The notes under the pieces were generated by a model, which had not been told where the DNA came from, made no database searches, and saw only the letters and a program-made list of their open reading frames with translations. DNA of 64,000 bases. Source: Streptomyces roseoviridis (GTDB lineage Bacteria > Actinomycetota > Actinomycetes > Streptomycetales > Streptomycetaceae). The stretch spans positions 6,947,001 through 7,011,000 of the forward strand of contig NZ_BAAAWU010000001.1 of assembly GCF_039535235.1 (NCBI RefSeq), in the 5' to 3' direction. Every line of letters begins with the position of its first letter. Position 1 is the stretch's first letter. This document shows positions 25,984 through 33,839 of this stretch, in pieces. Both the position numbers and the translations under genes were made by a program.

Positions 25984-26049
25984 GCTCGCGGGTCCTTCCG
26001 CCCCGCGGCCCGCCGTCAGCCGTTCCCCGGTCGTCTCCCGGCCCCGCCG

Positions 26050-26493
26050 TCAGTCGCTGCGCGGCCGCGCTCCGCCGGCGAGCATCACGCTCTGCCCGCG
26101 GAACTCCGCGACCACCGTTCCGTCCGTCCGGCGGACCGTCACGTCGTAGATCCCGCTGCGTCCCGACCGCGTCCGCTCCACGGCCTCGGCGAGCAGCTCG
26201 TCGTCCACCGCGGCCGGCAGCAGAAAGGTGACCTGCGCCGACTGCGCCACGGTGACCGGCCCGTAGCCGTTGCAGGCGTACGCGAACGCGGCATCGGCGA
26301 AGAGGAACAGGAACCCTCCGTGGGCCATGCCATGGCCGTTCACCATGTCCTCGCCCACCCGCATGCGCATCACCGCCCGCCCCGGCGCGACCTCCTCCAG
26401 GGCGATGCCCAGCGACCGGCAGGTGCGGTCCCGCTCGTACAGCTCCGCGATCCCGTCCGGGGCGCCCTCCGGCACCCCCGTCCCCACACCCAC
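26050..26493 (-). CDS. Hot-dog thioesterase, PaaI-like
   Basis: A 147-residue single-domain hot-dog protein. The catalytic-region signature GHGMAHGGFLFLFADAAFAYACN matches PaaI-type acyl-CoA thioesterases (HGG turn, then an Asp on the central helix). Members hydrolyse aryl- or acyl-CoA and often rescue stalled CoA thioesters. The GTG at 26493 is favoured because GGGAGGGGC precedes it; neighbouring in-frame GTGs are possible. It is transcribed towards the biosynthetic cluster but on the opposite strand and beyond a terminator, so membership in that pathway (which contains PaaK-like enzymes) is only a possibility. Confidence 0.85.
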   Translation of the reverse strand: MGVGTGVPEGAPDGIAELYERDRTCRSLGIALEEVAPGRAVMRMRVGEDMVNGHGMAHGGFLFLFADAAFAYACNGYGPVTVAQSAQVTFLLPAAVDDELLAEAVERTRSGRSGIYDVTVRRTDGTVVAEFRGQSVMLAGGARPRSD

Positions 26494-26732
26494 GCCTCGC
26501 CCCTCCCTGATGACCGGACCGGCCGGGCCCGGGCGCTCCGCGTCCGCATTAGACCGACGAACGCCGAGGACTGTCAACGACGGGCGTGACTGGCCCCCCG
26601 TGACCAGCCCCCCGTGATCTGGGGCGGAGATCCGATTCGCGGTCTTCTCGTCCCATGAGGGGTGGATGGGCGAAACGTGGGCAAGTGCGGGCGGGAGGGA
26701 GAAATGGATGCTTCGATCGACCAGGAGGAGCC

Positions 26733-27476
26733 TTGAGTGACTTCCGAGAATCGAGCCGTGGCCAGGACAGCAGCACGGCGGCGGTAGCGCAGACGGCCCA
26801 GGACAAGGCGGGCGAGGGTGCCGCCCTGGTCGGCGGGAAGGCCGCCGAGGTGGGTGGCACGGCCAAGGAACAGGCGGCCAACGTCGTCGGCGAGGCCACC
26901 GCCCAAGCCCGGAGCCTCGTCGACGACCTGCGGGGCCAGCTCCAGGGGCAGGCGCAGACCCAGACCGGGCGTCTGGCGGAGAACGTGCGCCGGCTCGCGC
27001 AGGAGCTGCGGGAGATGAGCGAGGGCGGCAAGCCCGACTCCACCGTGGCGGGCGTGGCCCGTCAGCTGGCCGACGGAGGCGAACAGGCCGCCGCGCGCAT
27101 CGAGCAGCGCGGCCCGGACGGGCTGGTGGGCGACCTGCAGGACTTCGCCCGCCGCCGCCCGGGAGCCTTCCTGGCGGGCGCCGCCGTGGCCGGGTTCCTG
27201 GTGGGCCGGGCCGGCAAGGGAGTGAGTGCCGCCTCCTCCGCCGACAGCGGCAGCGGCGGCAGCAGCGGCGCGGGCAGCGGCTCCGCCGCGGGGGAGCGCA
27301 CCGCCGTAGGCGTCGCCCCACCCGCCCGCTCCGGCATGCCCGTCGGCTACAAGGACCCGGCCGACACCTACGGCCAGTCGCAGCCCCCGCACGTGGTGCC
27401 GAATCCGCCGTCCTACCCGCCGTCGGGCGGTGGGCAGCCGTACGGCGGCTCGCCGCGCCCGGCAGAGGGGATGTGA
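26733..27476 (+). CDS. Single-span membrane stress protein (YtxH/YqjD-like)
   Basis: A 247-residue protein. The first about 140 residues are Ala/Gln/Glu-rich amphipathic helix (AQDKAGEGAALVGGKAAEVG and similar heptad-like text) resembling LEA or apolipoprotein-like repeats. One membrane segment follows (GAFLAGAAVAGFLVGRA, about 150-166), then a Gly/Ser/Pro-rich tail. TTG at 26733 is taken as the start because AGGAGG lies four bases upstream; no ATG or GTG fits as well. It is first in a three-gene operon with a Holin-X-family protein and a DUF3618 protein, comparable to enterobacterial yqjD-yqjE sets linked to envelope stress. Exact function unknown. Confidence 0.75.
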   Translation: MSDFRESSRGQDSSTAAVAQTAQDKAGEGAALVGGKAAEVGGTAKEQAANVVGEATAQARSLVDDLRGQLQGQAQTQTGRLAENVRRLAQELREMSEGGKPDSTVAGVARQLADGGEQAAARIEQRGPDGLVGDLQDFARRRPGAFLAGAAVAGFLVGRAGKGVSAASSADSGSGGSSGAGSGSAAGERTAVGVAPPARSGMPVGYKDPADTYGQSQPPHVVPNPPSYPPSGGGQPYGGSPRPAEGM

Positions 27477-27479
27477 CCC

Positions 27480-27917
27480 GTGGCCACCGCATACCAGGAG
27501 CGGCCGACCCGTCACGCACCGCCGCCGCCGGCGGCGGCTGCGGAGCCGTCGATCGGTGATCTGGTCGCTGAGATCGGCCAGGACCTGTCCGGACTGGTCC
27601 GCACCGAGATCGAACTGGCGAAGGCCGAGCTGAAACAGGAGTCGGCGAAGGCCGGCAAGGCGGCCGGAATGCTGGGCGGTGCGGGCTACGCCGGTCACAT
27701 GGTGATGCTGTTCGGCAGCCTCACGGCCGTGTTCGCCCTGGCCCACGTCCTCGACATCGCGTGGGCCGCACTGATCGTCACCGCCCTGTGGGCCGCCGTC
27801 GGCGCGGCGCTCTACGTCAGCGGACGTGCCGGCTGGCGCAACGTCCATCTCAAGCCCGAAAAGGCCGTGGAATCGCTGAAGGAGGATGCACGATGGGCCC
27901 GACACCCGACGAGCTGA
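27480..27917 (+). CDS. Actinobacterial Holin-X family membrane protein (YqjE-like)
   Basis: A 145-residue protein with a soluble N-terminal helix (GDLVAEIGQDLSGLVRTEIELAKAELKQE) and two membrane segments (AGHMVMLFGSLTAVFALAHVL, then AALIVTALWAAVGAALYV). This is the layout of the phage-holin-like superfamily found in chromosomes of many actinomycetes. Despite the name it is not evidence of a prophage: no other phage genes are near. The GTG start lies three bases after the previous stop, and the 3' end overlaps the DUF3618 gene by 25 nt. Confidence 0.85.
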   Translation: MATAYQERPTRHAPPPPAAAAEPSIGDLVAEIGQDLSGLVRTEIELAKAELKQESAKAGKAAGMLGGAGYAGHMVMLFGSLTAVFALAHVLDIAWAALIVTALWAAVGAALYVSGRAGWRNVHLKPEKAVESLKEDARWARHPTS

Positions 27918-28564
27918 GGACCGACGCGGAGTACCGGCGCGCGCACCTGGCGCACAACGTCGACGCTCTGGCCGAGAGGATGGCCCCGCGCAGGGTGGCA
28001 CGGCGCAAGGTCGATTCGGTGCGCCACCGGGTCAGTGGAGTGAAGGAGCGTGTCATGGGTACGGCGCAGGGCACGGCCCACGGAGCGTCCGAAAGCCTGA
28101 GTCAGGCCACGGACAGCATGACGGCGACCGCCAAGGAGGTCGGCACCACCGTGAGCGAGACCGTCCAGCAGGCGCCGTCGCAGGTGAAGCGACAGACCCA
28201 GGGCAGCCCGCTGGGCGCCGGACTGATCGCCTTCGGCGCCGGCATGCTGGCCGCCGCTCTCCTCCCGACCACGGAGGCGGAGGAACGCGCGGGACAGAAG
28301 CTGCGCGAGCACTCCGGTGAGCTGCTGGAACCCGTCAAGCAGACAGTCACCGAAGCGGCCCAGGAGGTCAGGGAAGAGCTGCGGGAGCCGGCCGCCCAGG
28401 CCGTGGAATCGGTCAAGGGCACCGCCCAGGAAGCGGCGGAGACGACCAGGGACCACGCGCGGAGCGCCGGCCAGGAGACCGCCCAGGGCCTGCGCCAGGT
28501 CGGCCAGGACGCCGCCGACGAAGTGCGCCGCACCCCCGGCACCCCCGGGCCTGCGGCACCCTGA
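27893..28564 (+). CDS. DUF3618 family membrane-associated protein
   Basis: A 223-residue protein. The N-terminal TPDELRTDAEYRRAHLAHNVDALAERMAPRRV block is the DUF3618 signature. A central hydrophobic segment (PLGAGLIAFGAGMLAAALLP) may span or dip into the membrane. The C-terminal half is a long Ala/Glu/Gln-rich amphipathic helix with repeating EAAQEVREELREP-like units. GGAGG lies at 27881-27885, seven bases before the ATG at 27893. Last gene of the operon; a very strong terminator follows. Confidence 0.85.
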   Translation: MGPTPDELRTDAEYRRAHLAHNVDALAERMAPRRVARRKVDSVRHRVSGVKERVMGTAQGTAHGASESLSQATDSMTATAKEVGTTVSETVQQAPSQVKRQTQGSPLGAGLIAFGAGMLAAALLPTTEAEERAGQKLREHSGELLEPVKQTVTEAAQEVREELREPAAQAVESVKGTAQEAAETTRDHARSAGQETAQGLRQVGQDAADEVRRTPGTPGPAAP

Positions 28565-28594
28565 CCCCCTCGGTCCAGGCACCTTCGCCGTCAC

Positions 28595-28623
28595 ACGGGC
28601 GGGCCCTTCGAGGGCCCGCCCGT
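28595..28623 (+). terminator. Strong intrinsic terminator
   Basis: A perfect 13-bp stem (28595-28607 with 28611-28623) and TCG loop, followed by TTT, 30 nt after the DUF3618 stop. It is the clearest terminator in the window. The remaining 296 nt up to the ramR start contain no gene and should carry the ramR promoter. Confidence 0.92.
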
Positions 28624-28919
28624 TTCCGCGTCCGCGGGACCTCCGGTCCGACGGGCCGGTGTCCCGCCGCGTACGCCGGTGACACGAAGTGAGCCGGGCT
28701 GGGGCGGTATCTGGACAATCCCCGTGCGGCCCGCCCGGCACCGCACGTCGGCGGCCTGCGTTCCCGTGGCGGGCACGGACCGGATCCGGCCGGGACGCTT
28801 CGCAGTGCGCCCCCCGTGCGCCCGGTAACCCGTTCCTCCCGGAGCGTCAAGGGCAGAGGGGTGGGGGTGACTGATCGCGTCGCGCACCCCGGGCACGGCG
28901 CAGGACCGAAGGGCTGGGA

Positions 28920-29531
28920 ATGATACGAGTGACGGTGGTCTACGAGGCACAGCTCCTGCGCACCGCGCTCGAGGAACTGCTGCGGTCCAGCGGCATCCAT
29001 GTGGTCGCCTCGCTGCCCCGGTGGTCGCAGGCACCGGCCGCCGAACAGCCGGAGGCGGACGTGTACGTCGCCGACGCCGAGTGTCTGCCGCCCTCCCTCG
29101 TACCCGCGACCGCCTGCTTACCCTCGTCCGGTGCCGGCACGGCGGGCCGCTCGGCGCTCCTGGCCCTCGTCCCGGGGCAGCGCCCGGGGGTGCTGAGACG
29201 GGCCCACGCGGCAGGAGCGGCCGGCTTTGTCGACAAGGACAGCCCCAAGGGCCGGCTGGTGGAGGCCGTGCACCGGGTGGCCAGAGGAGAACGCTTCATC
29301 GACGAGACGCTGGCGCTCGGATTCCTCCAGGCCGCGGAGATGCCCCTGACCCGGCGCGAGCTGAGCGTCCTGTCGCTGGCCGCCAACGGGGCGCCGGTCT
29401 CCGAGATCGCCGCGACGCTGTTCCTGTCCAAGGGAACGGTCCGCAACTACATGGCGAGCGTCATCCGCAAGGTCGGCGCCCGCAACCGCGTGGACGCCAT
29501 CCGGATCGCCCAGGGCGCCGGGTGGACCTGA
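28920..29531 (+). CDS. ramR: RamR-like atypical response regulator of the SapB cluster
   Basis: A 203-residue NarL/LuxR-family regulator. The receiver part keeps Asp52 (ADVYVADAEC) and Lys106 (FVDKDSPK), but the N-terminal acidic pair that binds Mg2+ is reduced to one Glu (VVYEAQLL), so normal phosphorylation is doubtful. The C-terminal LuxR helix-turn-helix is clear (LTRRELSVLSLAANGAPVSE, then SKGTVRNYMASVIRKV). No sensor kinase lies nearby. It is convergent with the ram operon, which its relatives activate. Codon 67 (29118-29120) is TTA, the rare Streptomyces leucine codon read by the bldA tRNA, so its translation is probably restricted to the developmental phase. Confidence 0.88.
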   Translation: MIRVTVVYEAQLLRTALEELLRSSGIHVVASLPRWSQAPAAEQPEADVYVADAECLPPSLVPATACLPSSGAGTAGRSALLALVPGQRPGVLRRAHAAGAAGFVDKDSPKGRLVEAVHRVARGERFIDETLALGFLQAAEMPLTRRELSVLSLAANGAPVSEIAATLFLSKGTVRNYMASVIRKVGARNRVDAIRIAQGAGWT

Positions 29532-29558
29532 CCCGCCGCCGCGTGAGTTCACCGCGGC

Positions 29559-31439
29559 TCACCGCTCGGTCCCGCCCCAGTGCCCCATGAGGTCGCGGTA
29601 GAGAGCCGAACGCTCCAGCAGCTCCGCGTGCGTGCCGCACTCGGCACGGGCGCCGTCGAGGACGAGGACGCGGTCGGCCCGGAGCGCGGACGACAGCCGG
29701 TGGGCGACGACGACCAGGGTCCCGGGCCGGGCCCGCAAGGCGTGCTCGGCCGTGGCCTCCGCGACGGGATCCAGGTGGCAGGTCGCCTCGTCCAGCAACA
29801 ACAGCGGAGCGGACGCCAGATGGGCCCGTGCCAGGGCGATCAGCTGGCGTTCGCCCAGGGACAGCGTCTCGGGCGTCAGCGTGCCGTCGAGACCGCCGAC
29901 CCGGTCGACGAGCGGCCCCAGGGCCAGCGCGTCCACCGCGCCGTCGACGTCGGACCGGCCGGCGCCGGGCCGCAGATAGCGCAGGTTGTCCCGCAGGGTT
30001 CCCGTGAAGACGTACGCCTCCTGCGGGAGCAGCACGCGCAGGGACGCGAGCTCCTGCGGCCGGCAGCCGCCGATCGCGCGGCCGAAGAGCCGTACCTCCC
30101 CCCGCTCGGGCGTCAGCAGACCCGCCATCGCGTGCAGGAGGGTCGACTTGCCGATGCCGCTCGGACCGACGACCGCGAGGTGTTCCCCCCGTTCGACGGT
30201 CAGTTCCAGATCGTCCAGTACGGCGCGGGCCCCGGGTCCGTACGCGGCCCGCACACGGTGCAGCTCCAGCGCCGCGCTCGCCCGGCCCGTACGGCGGGGA
30301 CCGGTCGTGGGGGCGGCCGGGGGAGGGGCCGCGGGAGGCGCGGCGGGCAACGGCCGGGTGAGCCGGTCCAGGATGACGAACAACCGCGCGCCCGCCGCGC
30401 CCAGCACGGCCACCAGCGTGTGCAGGGCCGGGAGCAGCGCCTGGAGGACGTAGGTGAGCGCGCCCACCATGGCGCCCGCCGTGACGCCCTGGCGCAGCAG
30501 CCACGGGGCCGCGGCGAGCAGCAGGAACACCGGAAGCTGCCCGGCCGTCGCGACCGAGAGCGTGCGGACGGCCGCCCAGCGGGCCAGGGCACGCTGGGCG
30601 GCCGCGGCCTCCTCGACGGCACGGCGGTTCTCGGCGGCGGTCGCCTCCTGGGCGCCGCAGGCGACGACGTCGCGCAGGGCGGTACGGGTCGTCCCGGCGC
30701 GCCGGCCGACGGCCTCGTCGGCGTCGAGGTAGCGGTGCTGGGCCCGTGCCATGGGCCGTAGCGACGCCGTGAACAGGGCGAGGCCCAGCACCAGGGGAGG
30801 GAGCACGACGAGCAGGAACTGCGGCGCGAGCGACAGCAGGCCGGCGAGGGCTCCCACGGCGACGAAGACGAAGGAGCGGGCCGCGAGCACGAGTCCGGCG
30901 AAGCTGTCCCGGGCGATCTCGGTCTGGCTCGTCAGCCGGGACACCGCGGTGGCGTCCGCGCCACGGCCCGCGGCGGTGGCCGAGTGCAGGGCCCGTACGA
31001 CCGACCCCCGTACGAGGTCGTCACGCAAGGTCTCCGTGAGGTGGGGGAGTTGAGCGAAGACGCCCCGGACGACGGGAGCGCCGAGGAGGATGGCCACGGC
31101 GGCCCCTGCCAGCCAGAGCAGTCCGGTGGCGGGAGAGCCCTTCAGGAAGCCGTCGTCGAGGGAGCGGGCCACGCAGTAGCCGCCGAGGAACGTCTTCGCG
31201 GATTCGGCGGCCGACCACGCCGCCAGTCTCACGAGGACACCCTTGCGGCGGAGCAGGAGGGACCGGATCGGCGCCGTGGCGCGCCGGGCCGTGGCCGCCT
31301 CCCCGACGGCCGTCTCTCCGCCGACCGCCTCCCCGTCGGCCGTCTCCCCGTCGGCCGTTGCCGAATCCGACGCCGGAGCGACTGCCGAGGACGGCCCGGC
31401 CGGATCCTTGGCCCGCCCCGTGCGCGGCGCCGCGGTCAT
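29559..31439 (-). CDS. ramB: SapB ABC exporter subunit RamB
   Basis: A 626-residue fused permease-ATPase half transporter: an Ala/Glu/Thr-rich tail of about 55 residues, a six-helix membrane domain (about 60-350), a Pro-rich linker, then an ATPase with Walker A GPSGIGKST, Q-loop LLPQEAYVF, signature LSLGERQL, Walker B LLLLDEATCHLD and H-loop VAHRLS. It pairs with RamA to export the mature SapB-like peptide. It is the last gene of the ram operon; its ATG overlaps the RamA stop (ATGA), indicating coupled synthesis of the heterodimer. Confidence 0.9.
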   Translation of the reverse strand: MTAAPRTGRAKDPAGPSSAVAPASDSATADGETADGEAVGGETAVGEAATARRATAPIRSLLLRRKGVLVRLAAWSAAESAKTFLGGYCVARSLDDGFLKGSPATGLLWLAGAAVAILLGAPVVRGVFAQLPHLTETLRDDLVRGSVVRALHSATAAGRGADATAVSRLTSQTEIARDSFAGLVLAARSFVFVAVGALAGLLSLAPQFLLVVLPPLVLGLALFTASLRPMARAQHRYLDADEAVGRRAGTTRTALRDVVACGAQEATAAENRRAVEEAAAAQRALARWAAVRTLSVATAGQLPVFLLLAAAPWLLRQGVTAGAMVGALTYVLQALLPALHTLVAVLGAAGARLFVILDRLTRPLPAAPPAAPPPAAPTTGPRRTGRASAALELHRVRAAYGPGARAVLDDLELTVERGEHLAVVGPSGIGKSTLLHAMAGLLTPERGEVRLFGRAIGGCRPQELASLRVLLPQEAYVFTGTLRDNLRYLRPGAGRSDVDGAVDALALGPLVDRVGGLDGTLTPETLSLGERQLIALARAHLASAPLLLLDEATCHLDPVAEATAEHALRARPGTLVVVAHRLSSALRADRVLVLDGARAECGTHAELLERSALYRDLMGHWGGTER

Positions 31440-33493
31440 GTGCGCACCTCCGCTCCCGTCGGCGGCGCCGACGTCTTCCCCTCGGCTGCCCCCGCTTCCC
31501 CCTCAGGTGCCAAGGCGACCGCTTCGGGCTTCACCGCTGCCCCTTCCGCCGTCACCGCTTCCGACTCGCCTACGGCAGAGCCACATTCCGCCGTCGCCGC
31601 TTCCGACCCTCGTACGACGGCGCGGACTTCCACCGTCACCGCTTCCGGCTCCCGTACGCCGGCGCCGACTTCCGCCGTCGCCGCTTCCCCTTCCGCTTCG
31701 GAGGTCGCAGCGTCGGCTTCCGCTGCCACCGCTTCCGCCTCGGGCGCCACGGCGTCCCCCTCGCCCGCAGGCGTCGACGCCTCCGCCGTGAACACCGCGC
31801 GGTACTCCGGGTCCTCCCACAACAGCCGGTGAGGTCCGGTCCTCCGCACGCGGCCCGCCTCCATCCAGACCACCCGGTCCGCCCGGGCGGCGGTGGACAC
31901 CCGGTGGGCGACGATCAGTCTGGTGCACGGTCGTGGTGACGCGGCGAGGGCCCGTTCCACCTGCCGTTCGGTGGCCGTGTCGAGGCTGGACGTCGCGTCG
32001 TCGAGGATCATCAGACGCCCGTCGCTGACGAACGCCCGTGCCAGGCCGAGGCGTTGGGCCTCTCCGCCGGACAGCGGGGCCTCGTCCACCGGGGTCTCGT
32101 AGCCCCGGGGCAACAGCCGGACGAAGGCGTCGGCGCAGACGGCCCTCGCGGCCTCTTCGACCCTCTCCGGCGTGGCGGGGCCCTGCGCGGGCCCGGTCCC
32201 GGCGGCCAGCGCCGCGCCGATCGTGACGGTGGCGCCGCCGTCGAAGACGGGACGTGCGAAGGCGTACGCGGTGGCTCCGCGCAGCTCCGCGGCGGTCAGG
32301 TCGGCCAGGTCGACGCCGTCCAGCAGGACGCGTCCGGCATCGGGATCGGTCAGCCTGCCCGCGACGGCCGCCAGAGTGGACTTGCCCGCACCCGAGCGGC
32401 CCACGACGGCCACCGTCGACCCGCCGTCGACGGCGAGCGTCACGTCCTCGATCAGGGGGACGCCCCCGCGCACCACCCGCACCCCCCGCAGCTCCAGATC
32501 GCCGGGCCCGTCGGCCGGCAGGACGGCGCAGCCGTGGGCCATCGGCTCCAGACGGGCGAGTTCGGCGGTGCGGCGGCACGCGCCGCGGGCCCGGACCAGG
32601 GTGCCGAGGGGCGCCGCGACGCCTCCGATCCCGGCGGCGAGCGCCGCGTACCGGGACGCGGCGAGCAGTTCGCCCACGCTGACGTCGCCGGCGGCGAGAC
32701 CGGCCCCCGCCACTGCGACGACGGCCGTGGTGAGCAGCGGGAGCAGGACTCCGCTCCGGGCCACGGCACGGCCGTGGACGAGCCACATGCGCGAGCCGTG
32801 CAGGGCCAGTTCCGGCAGCGGGGCGAGGATGCGTTCCTCCTCGCGGCGGGCCGTGTGGGCGGCGGCGATGGTCCGGGCGCCGCCCAGCGCTTCGGCCAGC
32901 CGGGCGGCCATGGCGCCCTGCGCCTGCTGGTACCGGCCGACCGAGTCGGAGGACTGGCTGGCGAACGCGCGCAGGAGCAACAGGAGCAGCGGCAGACCGG
33001 CGGCGAAGACCACCGCGGTCCACGGGTGGATGAGCGCCAGGGCGACGAGCGCTCCGGCCGGCACGAGGACGGAGGACACCAGGGTCGCGAGGGCCGCCGG
33101 GGCGGTGCCGCTGTCGGTGGCGTTGACGCACAGCCGGGCGGCGACGTCGCCGCCGGAGTGGGGCGCCGCCCGGTGGGGGGCGGTGCCGAGCAGGCCGGTC
33201 AGTGCGCGCAGTCGGATCCAGGCGGTGGCGCGGGCGTTGGCGAGCTGTGTCAGGAGCACGGCGCCGGTCTCCGCGAGGATCTCCGCGGCGAGCAGTGCGG
33301 CGGTCCACGCGAGCCACGTCTCCGCGCCGGGCCCGTGGCGCAGCAGCAGGTCCAGGGTTCTGCCGGCGAACGCGGGGACGGCGAGCGAGCAGGCGGCGCC
33401 GGCGACGGAGCAGAGCAGCAGGGCCGCGGTGAAGCCCGCGGTGTGCCGTACGGCGCCGATGAGCAGCCGGTCGGAACCGGTCGGCGAGGCCAT
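31436..33493 (-). CDS. ramA: SapB ABC exporter subunit RamA with acidic repeat tail
   Basis: A 685-residue fused permease-ATPase half transporter. Six membrane helices lie in the first about 300 residues; the ATPase has Walker A GRSGAGKST, signature LSGGEAQRL, Walker B LMILDDATSSLD and H-loop VAHRVS. ATG at 33493 follows GAGGGG; the upstream open frame to 33616 is leader. The last about 115 residues are an unusual Ala/Glu/Val-rich repeat (units such as [13 protein letters not shown] and SEAVTAEGAAV), absent from ordinary ABC exporters. It acts with RamB to export the lanthipeptide. A stable hairpin separates it from ramS. Confidence 0.9.
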   Translation of the reverse strand: MASPTGSDRLLIGAVRHTAGFTAALLLCSVAGAACSLAVPAFAGRTLDLLLRHGPGAETWLAWTAALLAAEILAETGAVLLTQLANARATAWIRLRALTGLLGTAPHRAAPHSGGDVAARLCVNATDSGTAPAALATLVSSVLVPAGALVALALIHPWTAVVFAAGLPLLLLLLRAFASQSSDSVGRYQQAQGAMAARLAEALGGARTIAAAHTARREEERILAPLPELALHGSRMWLVHGRAVARSGVLLPLLTTAVVAVAGAGLAAGDVSVGELLAASRYAALAAGIGGVAAPLGTLVRARGACRRTAELARLEPMAHGCAVLPADGPGDLELRGVRVVRGGVPLIEDVTLAVDGGSTVAVVGRSGAGKSTLAAVAGRLTDPDAGRVLLDGVDLADLTAAELRGATAYAFARPVFDGGATVTIGAALAAGTGPAQGPATPERVEEAARAVCADAFVRLLPRGYETPVDEAPLSGGEAQRLGLARAFVSDGRLMILDDATSSLDTATERQVERALAASPRPCTRLIVAHRVSTAARADRVVWMEAGRVRRTGPHRLLWEDPEYRAVFTAEASTPAGEGDAVAPEAEAVAAEADAATSEAEGEAATAEVGAGVREPEAVTVEVRAVVRGSEAATAECGSAVGESEAVTAEGAAVKPEAVALAPEGEAGAAEGKTSAPPTGAEVRT

Positions 33494-33586
33494 CCGATCC
33501 CCTCTCTCTTCTCTTCTCGTACGGGGAGCTTCCCCGCTCGACGGAAGCCCCCGGCGAGGCCGCCGACGAGGTCCGCCCCGACGGCC

Positions 33587-33617
33587 GGTGCCCCGGGAGC
33601 AGAGCTCCAGGGGCACC
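33587..33617 (-). terminator. ramS-ramA intergenic hairpin (attenuator or partial terminator)
   Basis: GGTGCCCC (33587-33594) pairs with 33610-33617, and GGAGC (33596-33600) pairs with 33604-33608, leaving a 3-nt loop. It lies in the 172-nt gap between ramS and ramA. Such a hairpin would leave more ramC-ramS message than transporter message; this is an inference from position. Confidence 0.65.
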
Positions 33618-33665
33618 GTGACCCCGCACCGGCGTTCAGGGGGCCGGGCGGGAAGCCGCGTCGGG

Positions 33666-33794
33666 TCAGTTACAGGTCGTCACGCTGAGGCTGCTGTCGC
33701 CGCAGAGCAGGAGGCTGGCGCGGCTGCCGCTCTCGACGTCGCCGATGGCCTCGTCCTTGGGGGTCTCCAGCGACTGAAGGTCGAACAGGTTCAT
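33666..33794 (-). CDS. ramS: SapB-type lanthipeptide precursor RamS (42 aa)
   Basis: A 42-codon gene, read directly from the minus strand. The leader starts MNLFDLQSLETPKDE, containing the LF-LQ motif needed by class III synthetases. The core of 21 residues starts SGSRASLLLC and ends SVTTCN. Two Ser-Ser-x-x-Cys-like segments can each give a ring: Ser plus Cys within SLLLC, and Ser/Thr plus the terminal-region Cys. Against the S. coelicolor RamS sequence as I remember it, only a few positions differ (for example Leu9 for Met, Val for Ile near the C-terminus). AAGGAAA precedes the ATG. The mature product should be a surfactant peptide aiding aerial growth. It lies 45 nt downstream of ramC. Confidence 0.96.
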   Translation of the reverse strand: MNLFDLQSLETPKDEAIGDVESGSRASLLLCGDSSLSVTTCN

Positions 33795-33839
33795 GATCGT
33801 TTCCTTTCGTATGGGGACGGTGGTGCGTGGACGACCCCG

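Noticed and set aside
26050-26493. PaaI-like thioesterase as a member of the biosynthetic cluster or of a phenylacetate pathway
   Set aside because: It is on the opposite strand beyond a terminator, and no paaA-E, paaG or paaZ genes are present. Membership cannot be supported from sequence alone.
27480-27917. Prophage signal from a holin-family protein
   Set aside because: The Holin-X-like family is widespread in actinomycete chromosomes. No endolysin, terminase, capsid or integrase gene is near, and the neighbours are YqjD/DUF3618-like.
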